Origin: Rudanella paleaurantiibacter
GTDB lineage: Bacteria > Bacteroidota > Bacteroidia > Cytophagales > Spirosomataceae
Direction of reading: 5' to 3'
DNA: 64,000 nucleotides
NCBI RefSeq assembly: GCF_009184635.1
Contig: NZ_WELI01000013.1
Location: 1 to 64,000 of the forward strand
A model generated the notes under the pieces. It did no database searches, was not told the DNA's origin, and worked only from the letters and a program-made list of their open reading frames with translations. The position numbers were made by a program, and so were the translations under genes. Positions 34,636 through 43,715 of the stretch are shown here, piece after piece. Numbering within the stretch: position 1 is the first letter of the stretch; each line of letters begins with the position of its first letter.

Positions 34636-35742
34636 CTACCAGTCGAGCTCCCATTGCAGCGGAAACCGCTCCAGATGAACACGATACCGCTCGTCGGGCT
34701 CCCGCACAATCTGATAAGGGGCTGCTATTGAAGCGCCAAGTGTGTCGTTAAACGACTTTCGAATGCGGGAAAGGTTTTCATTAAAACTGTTCTCCAACGG
34801 ATTGACCAATCGCTGAACGGATGCCTGCATTTGTTCCGGGCTTCCGGAACCACTAATGCGTCCGTACAACCGGTGCAGTTCATGCGTGTTATCGCCGAGG
34901 TCCGTAAAGCGAACCCCTTCCCGATGCTGTAGAAAAAACAGGTAAAGGGTCCGCGACAAAGCAGGCATACTGACCTCCAGATTCCCCTGCTGAGGAAATA
35001 ACAACTTGCCATGTCGGTTTACAACCAGCGGCCCCACCGACCGCCGAAACCCCTGCCGAAACAGCATCTGACGCCGTAACTGCTCAAAACCCGACAGCGC
35101 CGACTCCACCAGCAAGTCGGGGACTTCGGCCTGCTGTAAGCGGTTGAGGCATTCTGTGCAGATATCCCCTGTTCGTAACTTCAGACTAACCTGTTGCTTG
35201 TGACCACAAAAATCATTCATGCAGCCAATCGGCTCCTGATGAATCAGGCTGGCATCCTTATCTAACCCCATACTTTGCTGTAACGTATTAGACAGAACCT
35301 GATAGGCAATCGGATATTTAGCATCAGCCGAAACGTACCGCTCCCAATCAGCCGTATGAATGAAAATATTCCCGTTCCCATCAAACGCACTAAACCAGTT
35401 GAGTGCATTTGGGCGCTTGGTCAACAGCACAATTTCGTGAGAGGGGTCAATCCGGTGATTTGTACGATAATGTTGGCACACGGCAAACAACTCGCGCCAG
35501 GAGAGCGGGGCATGACGGCCGTAACAATACATGATTTTGTGCACCGGCGAGTGATACCGAAATCGTACCTCTTCGGGCCGGCGACGACCCCCGCCCCAGT
35601 TCGGGTCAAACTCTTCAGGGTCAATCTCTACTTCGGGAACGATAAAGTGCCAGCCGGGCAAGTCGAGGGTTTTCAATAGACTACAGACCGCGAAGTAGTC
35701 GTCGGGGTCATAATCGGGGGCGCGCAACAGATGAACAGTCAA
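34636..35742 (-). CDS. Unrecognised protein with Cys4 ribbon and winged-helix-like C-terminus
   Basis: This 368-residue protein has no signal peptide. I do not recognise its full length. Cys174, Cys179, Cys195 and Cys198 (GCMNDFCGH and DICTECL, C-x4-C-x15-C-x2-C) probably bind zinc; the spacing vaguely recalls the tail of archaemetzincins, but no HExxH motif is present. The C-terminal hundred residues (LYLFFLQHREGVRFTDLGDN, then NSFNENLSRIRKSFNDTLG, then a wing YQIVREPDERYRVHLERF) look like the winged-helix tails seen on many uncharacterised Bacteroidota proteins. The start codon appears to be TTG, as no ATG exists before residue 71. It follows the vWA gene by 80 bp on the same strand, so the two may act together. 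Confidence 0.6.
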   Translation of the reverse strand: MTVHLLRAPDYDPDDYFAVCSLLKTLDLPGWHFIVPEVEIDPEEFDPNWGGGRRRPEEVRFRYHSPVHKIMYCYGRHAPLSWRELFAVCQHYRTNHRIDPSHEIVLLTKRPNALNWFSAFDGNGNIFIHTADWERYVSADAKYPIAYQVLSNTLQQSMGLDKDASLIHQEPIGCMNDFCGHKQQVSLKLRTGDICTECLNRLQQAEVPDLLVESALSGFEQLRRQMLFRQGFRRSVGPLVVNRHGKLLFPQQGNLEVSMPALSRTLYLFFLQHREGVRFTDLGDNTHELHRLYGRISGSGSPEQMQASVQRLVNPLENSFNENLSRIRKSFNDTLGASIAAPYQIVREPDERYRVHLERFPLQWELDW

Positions 35743-35822
35743 GGTATGATGAAAATGGTCTGGAAATGGGAAAGATAGCGAAAGTGCCCGTAAGCAGTCA
35801 ATTGTACAGCAAAAAAACGACC

Positions 35823-36470
35823 CTATTCCTGATTGAAGTAGTCGGCTTCAGCATCCCGGCTCGACATTCCCCGGCGCTTTTTCTCGTAGTAGGCCATTCT
35901 GCCTTTTCGCTCCTTCAGAAACACCTGTTCGATGCCTTCAGGTGTATGTACAAACCGGACTAAATTAGTAATGGCAATGGAAGCTGCGGCATTTTCAACC
36001 GCGTGATTGGCCCCCATATATGTAAAGCTCCACCCGTTTTGTTTCAGTCGCTCAACCATAGCCCGCACCGATGCCGCTGTAAACTCACGCGATGCATTTT
36101 CTTCGCCATCTGTCAGTACACTTACCAATACCGTTGGGTTGGTTTCCTGCTCCAGTTGCAGCTCCAGACGCATCAGGCTGCGCCCCATGGCGTCGAACAA
36201 GGGCGTGCCTCCGTTAGGTTGGTACTGATGGCTTGTGAGTAACCGAAGCCGGTCGGCAGGCTCCTTGTCGAGAATCGTACGAATACCGGAGCCGTTGAAC
36301 GTGACAAAGCTGACAAACTGCGGTTGTTCGGGAAACTGCTGGGCGGTGGTCTGAATCGTTTGCACGATTTCGTTGAAGCCGTTGAGGGTAGTTTGCCGAA
36401 GGGCGCCCATCGAACCGCTTTCGTCGAGGATAATCAAGTTGAAAACCGGGGTAGCAAGGGGTGTGTTCAT
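35823..36470 (-). CDS. Stand-alone von Willebrand factor A domain protein
   Basis: This protein of 215 residues is almost only a vWA domain: VFNLIILDESGSMGALRQTT carries the MIDAS DxSxS motif, with PTVLVSVLTDGEENAS as the third metal-binding loop and GGTPLFDAMGRSLMRLELQL (MIDAS Thr) between. It has no signal peptide and is therefore likely cytoplasmic. A basic, charged tail follows the domain (KERKGRMAYYEKKRRGM). Cytoplasmic vWA proteins often assemble multi-protein complexes, for example in defence, stress or cofactor insertion. The start at 36470 was chosen over 36515 because conservation begins at MNTPLATPVFNLIIL. Function unknown. Confidence 0.9.
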   Translation of the reverse strand: MNTPLATPVFNLIILDESGSMGALRQTTLNGFNEIVQTIQTTAQQFPEQPQFVSFVTFNGSGIRTILDKEPADRLRLLTSHQYQPNGGTPLFDAMGRSLMRLELQLEQETNPTVLVSVLTDGEENASREFTAASVRAMVERLKQNGWSFTYMGANHAVENAAASIAITNLVRFVHTPEGIEQVFLKERKGRMAYYEKKRRGMSSRDAEADYFNQE

Positions 36471-36670
36471 ACTGGTTTGTGTGTTTACGGGCTCGTTGGT
36501 TAAAACCCTGTGCAAACCTACGCCCCGCTGCCTCCGAAGCGAAAAGGCTGCAAGCTTGCAAGTTTTGCACGTATGTCGAAACCCAGCCGACCATTATAGT
36601 ATGCCCCTCGGCCGTCTTTTCGTATTATTATGGCTCCGTGCGTTTGCCGAGCAACAATCCCCGTTCAACC

Positions 36671-38182
36671 ATGAAATTTGTTAAAATCCTGACCCTCCTG
36701 CTTCTGATAGCCGTTTCGCTGTCGGCGTTCCTGACGCTCCATCAACCCAAAGACAACCGACCCGGCAGCGCTCCCGCCAAACCCAACGTGATTCTGGTTC
36801 TTGTAGATGACCTGGGCTGGACCGACCTGAGCGCTTACGGCAGTGATTTGTACCAAACCCCGAACGTGGATGCACTGGCGAAAGACGGAGTCCGGTTCAC
36901 GGATGCGTACTCGGCCTGTACGGTTTGCTCGCCAACGCGCGCCAGCCTGATGACGGGCAAATACCCGGCCCGGCTCCACTGCACCGACTGGATTGCGGGT
37001 CACAAGAAACCATACGCCAAACTACAGGTCCCCGACTGGACCATGTATCTGCCCGATAGCGAATATACCCTGGCCGAAGCCCTCAAAGACAACGGCTACA
37101 CAACCGCGCATATCGGTAAATGGCATCTGGGTGAGGCAGAAAAAAACTGGCCTGAACGGCACGGGTTCGACCTCAATCTGGCGGGTTGGAGTGCCGGGTC
37201 GCCCGTGGCCAATGGTGGGAAAGGGTACTTTAGCCCGTATAAAAATCCCCGGCTCCAGGACGGCCCTCCGGGCGAATACCTGACCGAACGCCTGGCCGAC
37301 GAAGTGGCTCAGTTTATTCGGACCAACAAAGGCAAACCGTTTTTCCTGAACTATTGGCTCTATCAGGTGCACACGCCCTTACAAGCTAAACAGGAGAAAA
37401 TTGATAAATACAAAGCCCTGGTAAAAGCCGGCAACCACCACATCAACCCGACCTACGCAGCTATGGTGGAGCATATGGACGAAGCCGTGGGCAAGATGAT
37501 GCGTACCCTGCGCGAAACCGGTCTGTACGAGAACACCATCGTTATTTTTTACTCCGACAATGGCGGCTTGCGGGGCAATTACGAAAATGGCCGCAAAACC
37601 GTCACCGACAATTTCCCGCTGCGGTCGGGTAAGGGCGACGTGTTTGAGGGGGGCGTACGCGTACCACTAATCGTCAGCTGGCCCGCCAAAATCAAGGCAG
37701 GCCGCGAAAGCAACGTACCGGCCATTTCGCCCGATATTTACCCGACTATTCTGAGCCTGACGGGCGGCAACGTGAAATCAAGTGTAAAGCCCAACCTCGA
37801 CGGGGTTGATCTCAGCGGCCTGCTCCTAGCTAACAAAACGCCCAACCGGAAGGCCATTTTCTGGCATTACCCCCACTACCACCTGGAAGGGGCCAAACCC
37901 TACAGCGCAGTGCGAATGGGCGACTGGAAGCTGGTTGAGGTGTTTGAACAGGACTCGCTTCAACTCTTCAATCTGAAAGGGGATATAGGAGAAAAGCGGA
38001 ATCTGGCCACCACCAACCCGGCCAAAACCAAGGAGCTGCACAACGCCCTGATTGCCTGGCGGAAACAGGTTGGCGCCCAGATGCCGATAAAGAACCCGAA
38101 CCACGACCCGGCCCGCGAGGAGGTCTGGGGCAGTGCCAAAGGAGCAACGGAATCTGGCGCACAAAAAGGCAAAAACGAATAA
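36671..38182 (+). CDS. Sulfatase (arylsulfatase type)
   Basis: This 503-residue exported enzyme removes sulfate from sugars. It has a signal peptide (MKFVKILTLLLLIAVSLSAF), the N-terminal metal site NVILVLVDDLGWTDLSAYG and the formylglycine motif CSPTR at Cys86 in VCSPTRASLMTGKYPARL, followed by TAHIGKWHLG and FYSDNGG. The Cys form needs an anaerobic-type or FGE-type maturase; none is seen in the window. It is divergent from the vWA gene and 165 bp ahead of the large GH128-like protein. The longer ORF start at 36461 is in the vWA promoter region and has no signal peptide, so it was rejected. It ends in a tail rich in charged and small residues. Confidence 0.95.
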   Translation: MKFVKILTLLLLIAVSLSAFLTLHQPKDNRPGSAPAKPNVILVLVDDLGWTDLSAYGSDLYQTPNVDALAKDGVRFTDAYSACTVCSPTRASLMTGKYPARLHCTDWIAGHKKPYAKLQVPDWTMYLPDSEYTLAEALKDNGYTTAHIGKWHLGEAEKNWPERHGFDLNLAGWSAGSPVANGGKGYFSPYKNPRLQDGPPGEYLTERLADEVAQFIRTNKGKPFFLNYWLYQVHTPLQAKQEKIDKYKALVKAGNHHINPTYAAMVEHMDEAVGKMMRTLRETGLYENTIVIFYSDNGGLRGNYENGRKTVTDNFPLRSGKGDVFEGGVRVPLIVSWPAKIKAGRESNVPAISPDIYPTILSLTGGNVKSSVKPNLDGVDLSGLLLANKTPNRKAIFWHYPHYHLEGAKPYSAVRMGDWKLVEVFEQDSLQLFNLKGDIGEKRNLATTNPAKTKELHNALIAWRKQVGAQMPIKNPNHDPAREEVWGSAKGATESGAQKGKNE

Positions 38183-38294
38183 GTTGCCTACCAGAAGTGA
38201 CCGTTTAGTCAGGCGTTTAACGTAACCACTACCATTTGCCCCAATAGCCCCGTAAGCTGCACGATTTGCCCCCCTGTTCCAGAAATAACCCCGG

Positions 38295-38302
38295 TACTTT
38301 TG
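38295..38302 (+). promoter_or_regulatory. Possible Bacteroidota -7 promoter element before the GH128-like gene
   Basis: TACTTTTG matches the TAnnTTTG -7 consensus and lies 45 bp before the ATG. A TTTG at 38265-38268 could serve as the -33 element, but spacing to it is longer than usual (about 26 bp against 19-20). Confidence 0.35.
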
Positions 38303-38347
38303 GCATAAATAGTATGTCAAAACCAATTTCAATCATTTCCTGGAACG

Positions 38348-41300
38348 ATGAAGAAGCAATACCTGTGTTCGCTCGCTATTTGGGCCGGTGCGCTAACGTT
38401 TCCCTTGGCGGTTGGGGCAACCACAGCTCCGCCACCCTGCCCCGACAATGGGAAGTACCTGTACTGGACGGGTGAGGTCAACGGTGATTTTTTTAACGAA
38501 AACAACTGGCGCGAAACCACGCAGTCCCCCTCGGCACCAACACCGCCAGGCCCCGGTACAACCGGCAAGCCTGCGCAGAAAGCCAAGCCGTATTGCCTGC
38601 CCGGGGTTAACAAACTTCCTTACCAGATTTGCCTGAACCAGCCCAACCTGTCGAACGATAAACACCCCAAACCGGGCACCCTCGATCCGGGCGTGCCTAT
38701 TGGGTATAACCTGTTCATCGCCGACGGTACGGTCGATATTAATGGCGATGTCACGTTTGAGTGTCCCCAAATTGGTATCACCGCCGAGGGGAGTACACTT
38801 CGGTTTCAGAACCAACTGACCAACGGGGTGCTTTCGCTCGACGAGGAGACCGACGCTTACTTTGCCCTGAACAATGGCCTGGGTGCCGACGCGGTGGTGA
38901 ATCTGCTCGACGCCCAATCGTGGGTTCGCTTTCAGGCCACAACCCCCGATCAGCTGGTGGCTCAGCGGTTGGGAGCCCTTTGGGTGAACGACGTGGCCGG
39001 TGTGTACAAGCAGAACCTCCGCATCAATCAATACTACCAGAAAGGGGCTATTGCGCGGGTTATATCGCCCGACTATCAGCCACTGGAAATCTTTAGTGGC
39101 GCTAACCGAACTGGCCGGAGCGCCGGCCTGGCCGAAAGCACTATTTACACAGGCGGAGGCATTCCCAACGGAATGGACAACGCCATGCAGTCGTTTCGGC
39201 TGAAGCGGGGCTATATGGTTACGCTGGCGGTGGAAGAAAACGGAACCAGCAAAAGCAAGGTCTACATTGCCTCCGAAAAAGACCTTACGGTTGACCTACT
39301 GCCTGCGGCTTTGCGGGGAACGGTGAGTTTTATCCGGGTACTGCCCTGGAACTGGGTCACTAAAAAAGGCACCGGCGGCTATATTCAGGGGCTCGACGCG
39401 GGCTGGTTCTATACTTGGTCGGCCACAAACACCTCGAAAGAAAACAATGAGTACGTACCCATGACCTGGGGGGCCGGTGCCACCTCCGATGCCAGCCTGA
39501 ACGATATTATTGGCAAATACCAGACAACCCAGTTGCTGGGTTTCAACGAATCGGATAATTGCAGCGATCAGTCGGGGCAGTTTAATAACCTGTGCGATCC
39601 GGCCGTGGCCGTGGCCTACTACGAGAACATCATGCGCACTGGTATGCGGTTGGGTACTCCTGCTCCGCGCGAAAACGGCCCATCGACCTGGCTCCGGGAG
39701 TTCAACCGGATTGCCAAAGCCAAAGATGTGCGTTTCGACTTTGTGGCTGTACACTGGTACGACTGGGGCAGCTCTCCGCAAAACTCGCCCTTTGCGAACC
39801 CGCAGGATGTGTTCAACCGCTTCAAGGCGTATCTCCAGCGGGTGCACGACGAGTATCAGCTCCCGATCTGGATTACGGAGTTCAACGCCAATCCCAACCG
39901 AGACAACTCGGTGCAGGCCGCTTTTCTGGAACTGGCCCTCCCCTACCTGGAGCAACTCGATTACGTAGAACGCTATGCGTATTTCCAGCCGAATCCGCAA
40001 TTCGCAAGCACCAACGTGGCTACGGCCAACTACTTTGATGCGAGCGGGAACCTGACCAACATCGGTTCTATTTACCTCAATCATACGTCTACGCCTTCCA
40101 TCCCGGAGGATACCTACATCAATTCGAGCAACTTGCTGGGCATGGACCAGCCTTGGGCGGAACAAGCCCCCCGCTTGCGGCCTTTCGAAGCCGAATGCGC
40201 GCTCTATCCGGGTAGTCAGTGGGACATGAAGTCGGACGGGGATGCCTCCAATCAACTGGTCATTCAGGGGAATCCGGGTAAAGCCGGGGCCTCGGCCATT
40301 GCCAAGCAGGTGCATTTCGAGTTCGATCTGGACGGGTCGGAGTCGTATCGTCTTTGGGTACGGGCCCGGGCCAACGGCAATAGCAGCATCCGGGTCAAGA
40401 TGGACGGGGGCGAGTTTGCTACCATCGGCGGCATCACCGGAAGCGGTTTCTTCTGGTACAAAATCCCGCGTTTCTACGATCTGAAAGCAGGCAAACACCG
40501 CCTGACCTTTGAATTTCCGAATGCCAGCCTCGAACTGGATCAGGTTGTGTTTACCACGAGCAGTGCCGCCGTTCGGTTGGCCCCGCAGCCCGCCATGTCG
40601 TGCACGCCCGGCGCGCAACCCTGGGGATTAGTCCAGACGAACGTGACCTATTTTAAAGAAGCCGAAGCGGCCAGTCCTCTGGGCGGAAACTGGGCGGTAA
40701 AATCGGCACCAAAGGCCAGCAACGGGCAGTACATTCAGTCGGCCGACGGGCAATCGTCGCTCAACGCGGCACCAGAAGCCGCTGGTCAGGCCGTGTTTGA
40801 AATCACGGTAGCCGAAAGCGACCACTACGACATCTGGGGCAAAATCCAGTCGAAAGGGGGTGCCGGCAACATCTACTGGATCAAGGTAGACAACGAGCCG
40901 TTCCGGCCCTGGGCCAACCTCGGCAACGATCTGTTCGACTGGTACTGGAAGAAATTTCACTACAGCCAGGGGGGCGAAGACCGCAGCTTTACGCACTTCC
41001 TCTCGGCAGGTACGCACCGCATCACGGTGGCCTATGCCAGTTCAAGTGCCCGGCTCGACCGACTGGCCGTGAGCAGTGTGGGCCGGAACCCAGCCGACGA
41101 AGACCCCAATGTAGTGAAAGCGGTGTTTGTGAGCGATTACGAGGCCGAAAACGCCGAGTTGCTGGGTACAGTTGCCGTGGTCGATTGTGATAAATCGTCG
41201 AACCTAAAGCAGGTTAACATGGGTAGGGCGTTTGCCAACGGGGTACGGTTCAATGAGGTCGTGACGGACGCAGCCGGTACCTACGAACTGTCTACTCATT

Positions 41301-41815
41301 ACATGAGTAAGGTAAATCGGCCTTTCCGGTTGCTGGTCAACGGCGTAAGTCAGGGCCAAAAGACCGTAAACGCTTCGGGTAACTGGTGTTTTGAAGGCGG
41401 ATTGACGGCGATTTACAAGGTAAACATCACGCTCAACGAAGGGGTGAACACCATTGAGCTTCGCACGGTAGGAACCGGAACACAACCCGATGCTCCGTTC
41501 ATGGATAAGATCAACCTCGCCAAGGTTTCGGCCGGTGCGCGGGTCGCTACCGAGGGCGAAACCGAGGCCCTTGGGCTGGAGGTGTATCCGAACCCGGCCG
41601 CAACCAATGAATCCATCCAGATCAAAATCCCGGCCTCCATGCAACCCAGCCGACTGAACATTCTGGACCTGACGGGTAAAATTCACTACTCGACCGTTCA
41701 GGAGGCTTCGACTGGTAAAACAATCAGCCTGACGCCAACCTTACCGGCGGGCCTGTATCTGATTCAACTCCAGAACGGCGTACGGCAACAAACGCGTAAG
41801 CTGATGGTGCGGTAG
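38348..41815 (+). CDS. GH128-like secreted glycoside hydrolase with carbohydrate-binding modules and type IX tail
   Basis: This 1155-residue protein has a signal peptide (MKKQYLCSLAIWAGALTFPL), a Thr/Pro-rich linker and an N-terminal beta-rich part. Residues 340-560 hold an Asl1/GH128-like barrel: AGWFYTWSATNTSKENNEYV, LGFNESDNC (likely acid/base Glu401), FVAVHWYDWG and LPIWITEFNANPNR (likely nucleophile Glu511). GH128 enzymes cut beta-1,3-glucans. Two or three CBM6-like modules follow (FEAECALYPGSQWDMKSDGD, FKEAEAASPLGGNWAVKSAP, VSDYEAENAELLG). The tail LEVYPNPAATNESIQIKIPA to LPAGLYLIQLQNGVRQQTRK is a type IX sorting domain, so it ends on the surface or outside the cell. It follows a sulfatase on the same strand. 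The substrate is inferred from the family only. Confidence 0.88.
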   Translation: MKKQYLCSLAIWAGALTFPLAVGATTAPPPCPDNGKYLYWTGEVNGDFFNENNWRETTQSPSAPTPPGPGTTGKPAQKAKPYCLPGVNKLPYQICLNQPNLSNDKHPKPGTLDPGVPIGYNLFIADGTVDINGDVTFECPQIGITAEGSTLRFQNQLTNGVLSLDEETDAYFALNNGLGADAVVNLLDAQSWVRFQATTPDQLVAQRLGALWVNDVAGVYKQNLRINQYYQKGAIARVISPDYQPLEIFSGANRTGRSAGLAESTIYTGGGIPNGMDNAMQSFRLKRGYMVTLAVEENGTSKSKVYIASEKDLTVDLLPAALRGTVSFIRVLPWNWVTKKGTGGYIQGLDAGWFYTWSATNTSKENNEYVPMTWGAGATSDASLNDIIGKYQTTQLLGFNESDNCSDQSGQFNNLCDPAVAVAYYENIMRTGMRLGTPAPRENGPSTWLREFNRIAKAKDVRFDFVAVHWYDWGSSPQNSPFANPQDVFNRFKAYLQRVHDEYQLPIWITEFNANPNRDNSVQAAFLELALPYLEQLDYVERYAYFQPNPQFASTNVATANYFDASGNLTNIGSIYLNHTSTPSIPEDTYINSSNLLGMDQPWAEQAPRLRPFEAECALYPGSQWDMKSDGDASNQLVIQGNPGKAGASAIAKQVHFEFDLDGSESYRLWVRARANGNSSIRVKMDGGEFATIGGITGSGFFWYKIPRFYDLKAGKHRLTFEFPNASLELDQVVFTTSSAAVRLAPQPAMSCTPGAQPWGLVQTNVTYFKEAEAASPLGGNWAVKSAPKASNGQYIQSADGQSSLNAAPEAAGQAVFEITVAESDHYDIWGKIQSKGGAGNIYWIKVDNEPFRPWANLGNDLFDWYWKKFHYSQGGEDRSFTHFLSAGTHRITVAYASSSARLDRLAVSSVGRNPADEDPNVVKAVFVSDYEAENAELLGTVAVVDCDKSSNLKQVNMGRAFANGVRFNEVVTDAAGTYELSTHYMSKVNRPFRLLVNGVSQGQKTVNASGNWCFEGGLTAIYKVNITLNEGVNTIELRTVGTGTQPDAPFMDKINLAKVSAGARVATEGETEALGLEVYPNPAATNESIQIKIPASMQPSRLNILDLTGKIHYSTVQEASTGKTISLTPTLPAGLYLIQLQNGVRQQTRKLMVR

Positions 41816-41829
41816 TAGACTAAGAAGCT

Positions 41830-42092
41830 AAACATGAGTCATCCCGAATTTTAGGTTAGGGGGAGATTCCTTACTCGAATGCCCCGTCGGGGGCCCAATA
41901 TTGGTAGAAAAGACGTCTCCTCAGAACACCAGAGCCCCGAAGGGGCGTAACCCTAAACAAGTTACGCCCCTTTGGGGCTCTGGCCTTGGGTCTATGCTCG
42001 GGTTGGCTACCCATGTTCGGCCCCTACGGGGTATCAAAACAAGCGTTGAGCCCAAAACACCTGGACTTTAAAATTCGGGATGACTCATGTTT
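41830..42092. mobile_element. MITE-like element with perfect 24-bp terminal inverted repeats
   Basis: Ends at 41830-41853 and 42069-42092 are exact complements over 24 bp (left end AAACATGAGTCATCCCGAAT...). Inside is a second, 21-bp inverted repeat with one mismatch (41931-41951 and 41961-41981), built from AGAGCCCCGAAGGGGCGTAA. The element lies between the convergent GH128-like and Gfo/Idh genes and has no coding capacity. It is either a miniature transposon or a composite extragenic repeat. Confidence 0.85.
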
Positions 42093-42142
42093 ATTGTAGC
42101 CTGCACCAGCAAAGGCACCTTCTTTCGCTTTGGCACGGCCAT

Positions 42143-42174
42143 AAAAAAGCCGGGCTCTCCGCAGAAAGCCCGGC
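42143..42174 (-). terminator. Terminator downstream of the Gfo/Idh/MocA gene
   Basis: The perfect 8-bp stem GCCGGGCT / AGCCCGGC (42149-42156 and 42167-42174) is followed, reading leftward, by six U. It lies 19 bp past the stop of the leftward gene and closes the SusC-to-Gfo unit. Confidence 0.88.
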
Positions 42175-42192
42175 AACATAGCTAAAAAACGT

Positions 42193-43566
42193 CTACACCC
42201 CTTTTACTTTCCAGCCCTTTCGGTACGTTCGGCTGAGGTATTTATTGGCAGCGGGGTTGTTGGTAAACTTCATCTGGGCAGAATTCCACTTTAACAACTG
42301 ACCCGGAACCCGTATGGCCACTGTACCTAACAGAACGGCCTCGGTCATCGGACCTGACTGCGCAAAATGGGACTCTGCTTTTTCGCCACCCAGACAGGCA
42401 TCTACAAAATGATGGTAATGATTCCGCTCTTTTAATTCTGGAGCACTGTATGCCTTAACGTTACCCGTCGGGATAACCACGGGCATTTTCTGGTGGGGAA
42501 TCAGCAAAGCGCCCTCAGTCCCAATCAGCATGGCCGATTCAGCCGGGTATTCGCCACCCGTATATAAATCCCGGATAGCCTGCGGGGGGTAAAATTCGCC
42601 ATCGAACCACTCCACCGGTAACGTATCCGACTCGGTGAGTGCATTTCCCGGAAACTCCCAGGTAATGTGGTTGCCTTGTGGCCAGGTGTCGGCCCGACGT
42701 TCGGCCGATTCCTCCCACGATTTTTGCACCTCTGCCTGTACCGACAGCGGAGGCTGCATACCCAACCCTTTCCAGACGGCATCGAAAATATGGCAGCCAA
42801 TATCGCCCGACCAACCCGTACCGAAGTCTTGCCAGGTCCGCCATATGGCCGGGTGGTAAATGTCAGGGGCATAGGGCCGGTACGGGGCTGTGCCCAGCCA
42901 CTTGTCCCAGTCTAAATGGGCCGGAGCCTCCTGACCTTGCGCCGGGCGAGGCCCCACCAATCGGTACTTGGCCACGGCTCCCGGCCGGTTCGAACATAGG
43001 TAGGCATGCTTTACTTTCCCAATAATCCCCTGCTTGATCCACTGCACGGCTGTTCGGTCGCCCAGGGAAGAGGCAATCTGTGTCCCTAACTGCGTTACCA
43101 CACCGGCTTTGATGGCCGCCTGCGTAAGCTCCCGCACTTCGGCCACGTCATGGCACATCGGCTTCTGACAGTACACGTGCTTGTTCAGCCGAATAGCGCC
43201 GTACGCAATCGGAAAATGATTATGGTCCGGAACCGATACATTGACCGAATCGATGGCATTGGCTTCTACCCGCAACATTTCCCGCCAGTCGGTATACGTC
43301 CGGGCACCGGGAATAAGCTCGGCAGCCCTCTTCAAGTGCTTTTCATCGACATCGCAAAGGGCTACGATTTCGACGTTTGGATGCTTTTTAAATTGGTTCA
43401 GATCGCCCCAGCCCATGCCCCCAACACCAATACAGGCATGTCGGAGTTTTGTATTAAGACCCGCTGCCCGAGCCGATTCGCTCAGTAAAAGGGGGGCTGC
43501 CATAGCAGCTGTGGCAGCTTTTACCAGAAATTCCCGACGGGAATCCTGTATCGCGTTTTTATCCAT
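42193..43566 (-). CDS. Gfo/Idh/MocA family oxidoreductase, exported
   Basis: This 457-residue protein has a twin-arginine signal (SRREFLVKAATAAMAAPLLL) and a Rossmann domain LRHACIGVGGMGWGDLNQF, with VALCDVD and SVNVSVPDHNHFPIAYGA and the family motif QKPMCHDVAEVREL (EKP-type Lys). The second half is the beta-sheet substrate domain with NHYHHFVDACLGG. Exported members of this family in Bacteroidota carbohydrate regions act on sugars with tightly bound NAD, and some are GH109-type glycosidases. It is the last gene of the leftward unit before a strong terminator, 149 bp after the beta-helix gene. Confidence 0.92.
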   Translation of the reverse strand: MDKNAIQDSRREFLVKAATAAMAAPLLLSESARAAGLNTKLRHACIGVGGMGWGDLNQFKKHPNVEIVALCDVDEKHLKRAAELIPGARTYTDWREMLRVEANAIDSVNVSVPDHNHFPIAYGAIRLNKHVYCQKPMCHDVAEVRELTQAAIKAGVVTQLGTQIASSLGDRTAVQWIKQGIIGKVKHAYLCSNRPGAVAKYRLVGPRPAQGQEAPAHLDWDKWLGTAPYRPYAPDIYHPAIWRTWQDFGTGWSGDIGCHIFDAVWKGLGMQPPLSVQAEVQKSWEESAERRADTWPQGNHITWEFPGNALTESDTLPVEWFDGEFYPPQAIRDLYTGGEYPAESAMLIGTEGALLIPHQKMPVVIPTGNVKAYSAPELKERNHYHHFVDACLGGEKAESHFAQSGPMTEAVLLGTVAIRVPGQLLKWNSAQMKFTNNPAANKYLSRTYRKGWKVKGV

Positions 43567-43715
43567 TGGACGTAAAAGGTAAGGTAGATAGGTAACAACT
43601 GTCTATCTATAAAGCGACCGTAGCACCCTTTATCCTTACCTGATTATCAGCTATTTTATTATTGCGGCTCCCGACAGACAGCGTCACCTACCGACTACAC
43701 AACCGAGCCATTCCC

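Noticed and set aside
34636-35742. Active archaemetzincin-type peptidase
   Set aside because: The Cys spacing is similar, but there is no HExxH motif, so no catalytic claim is made.
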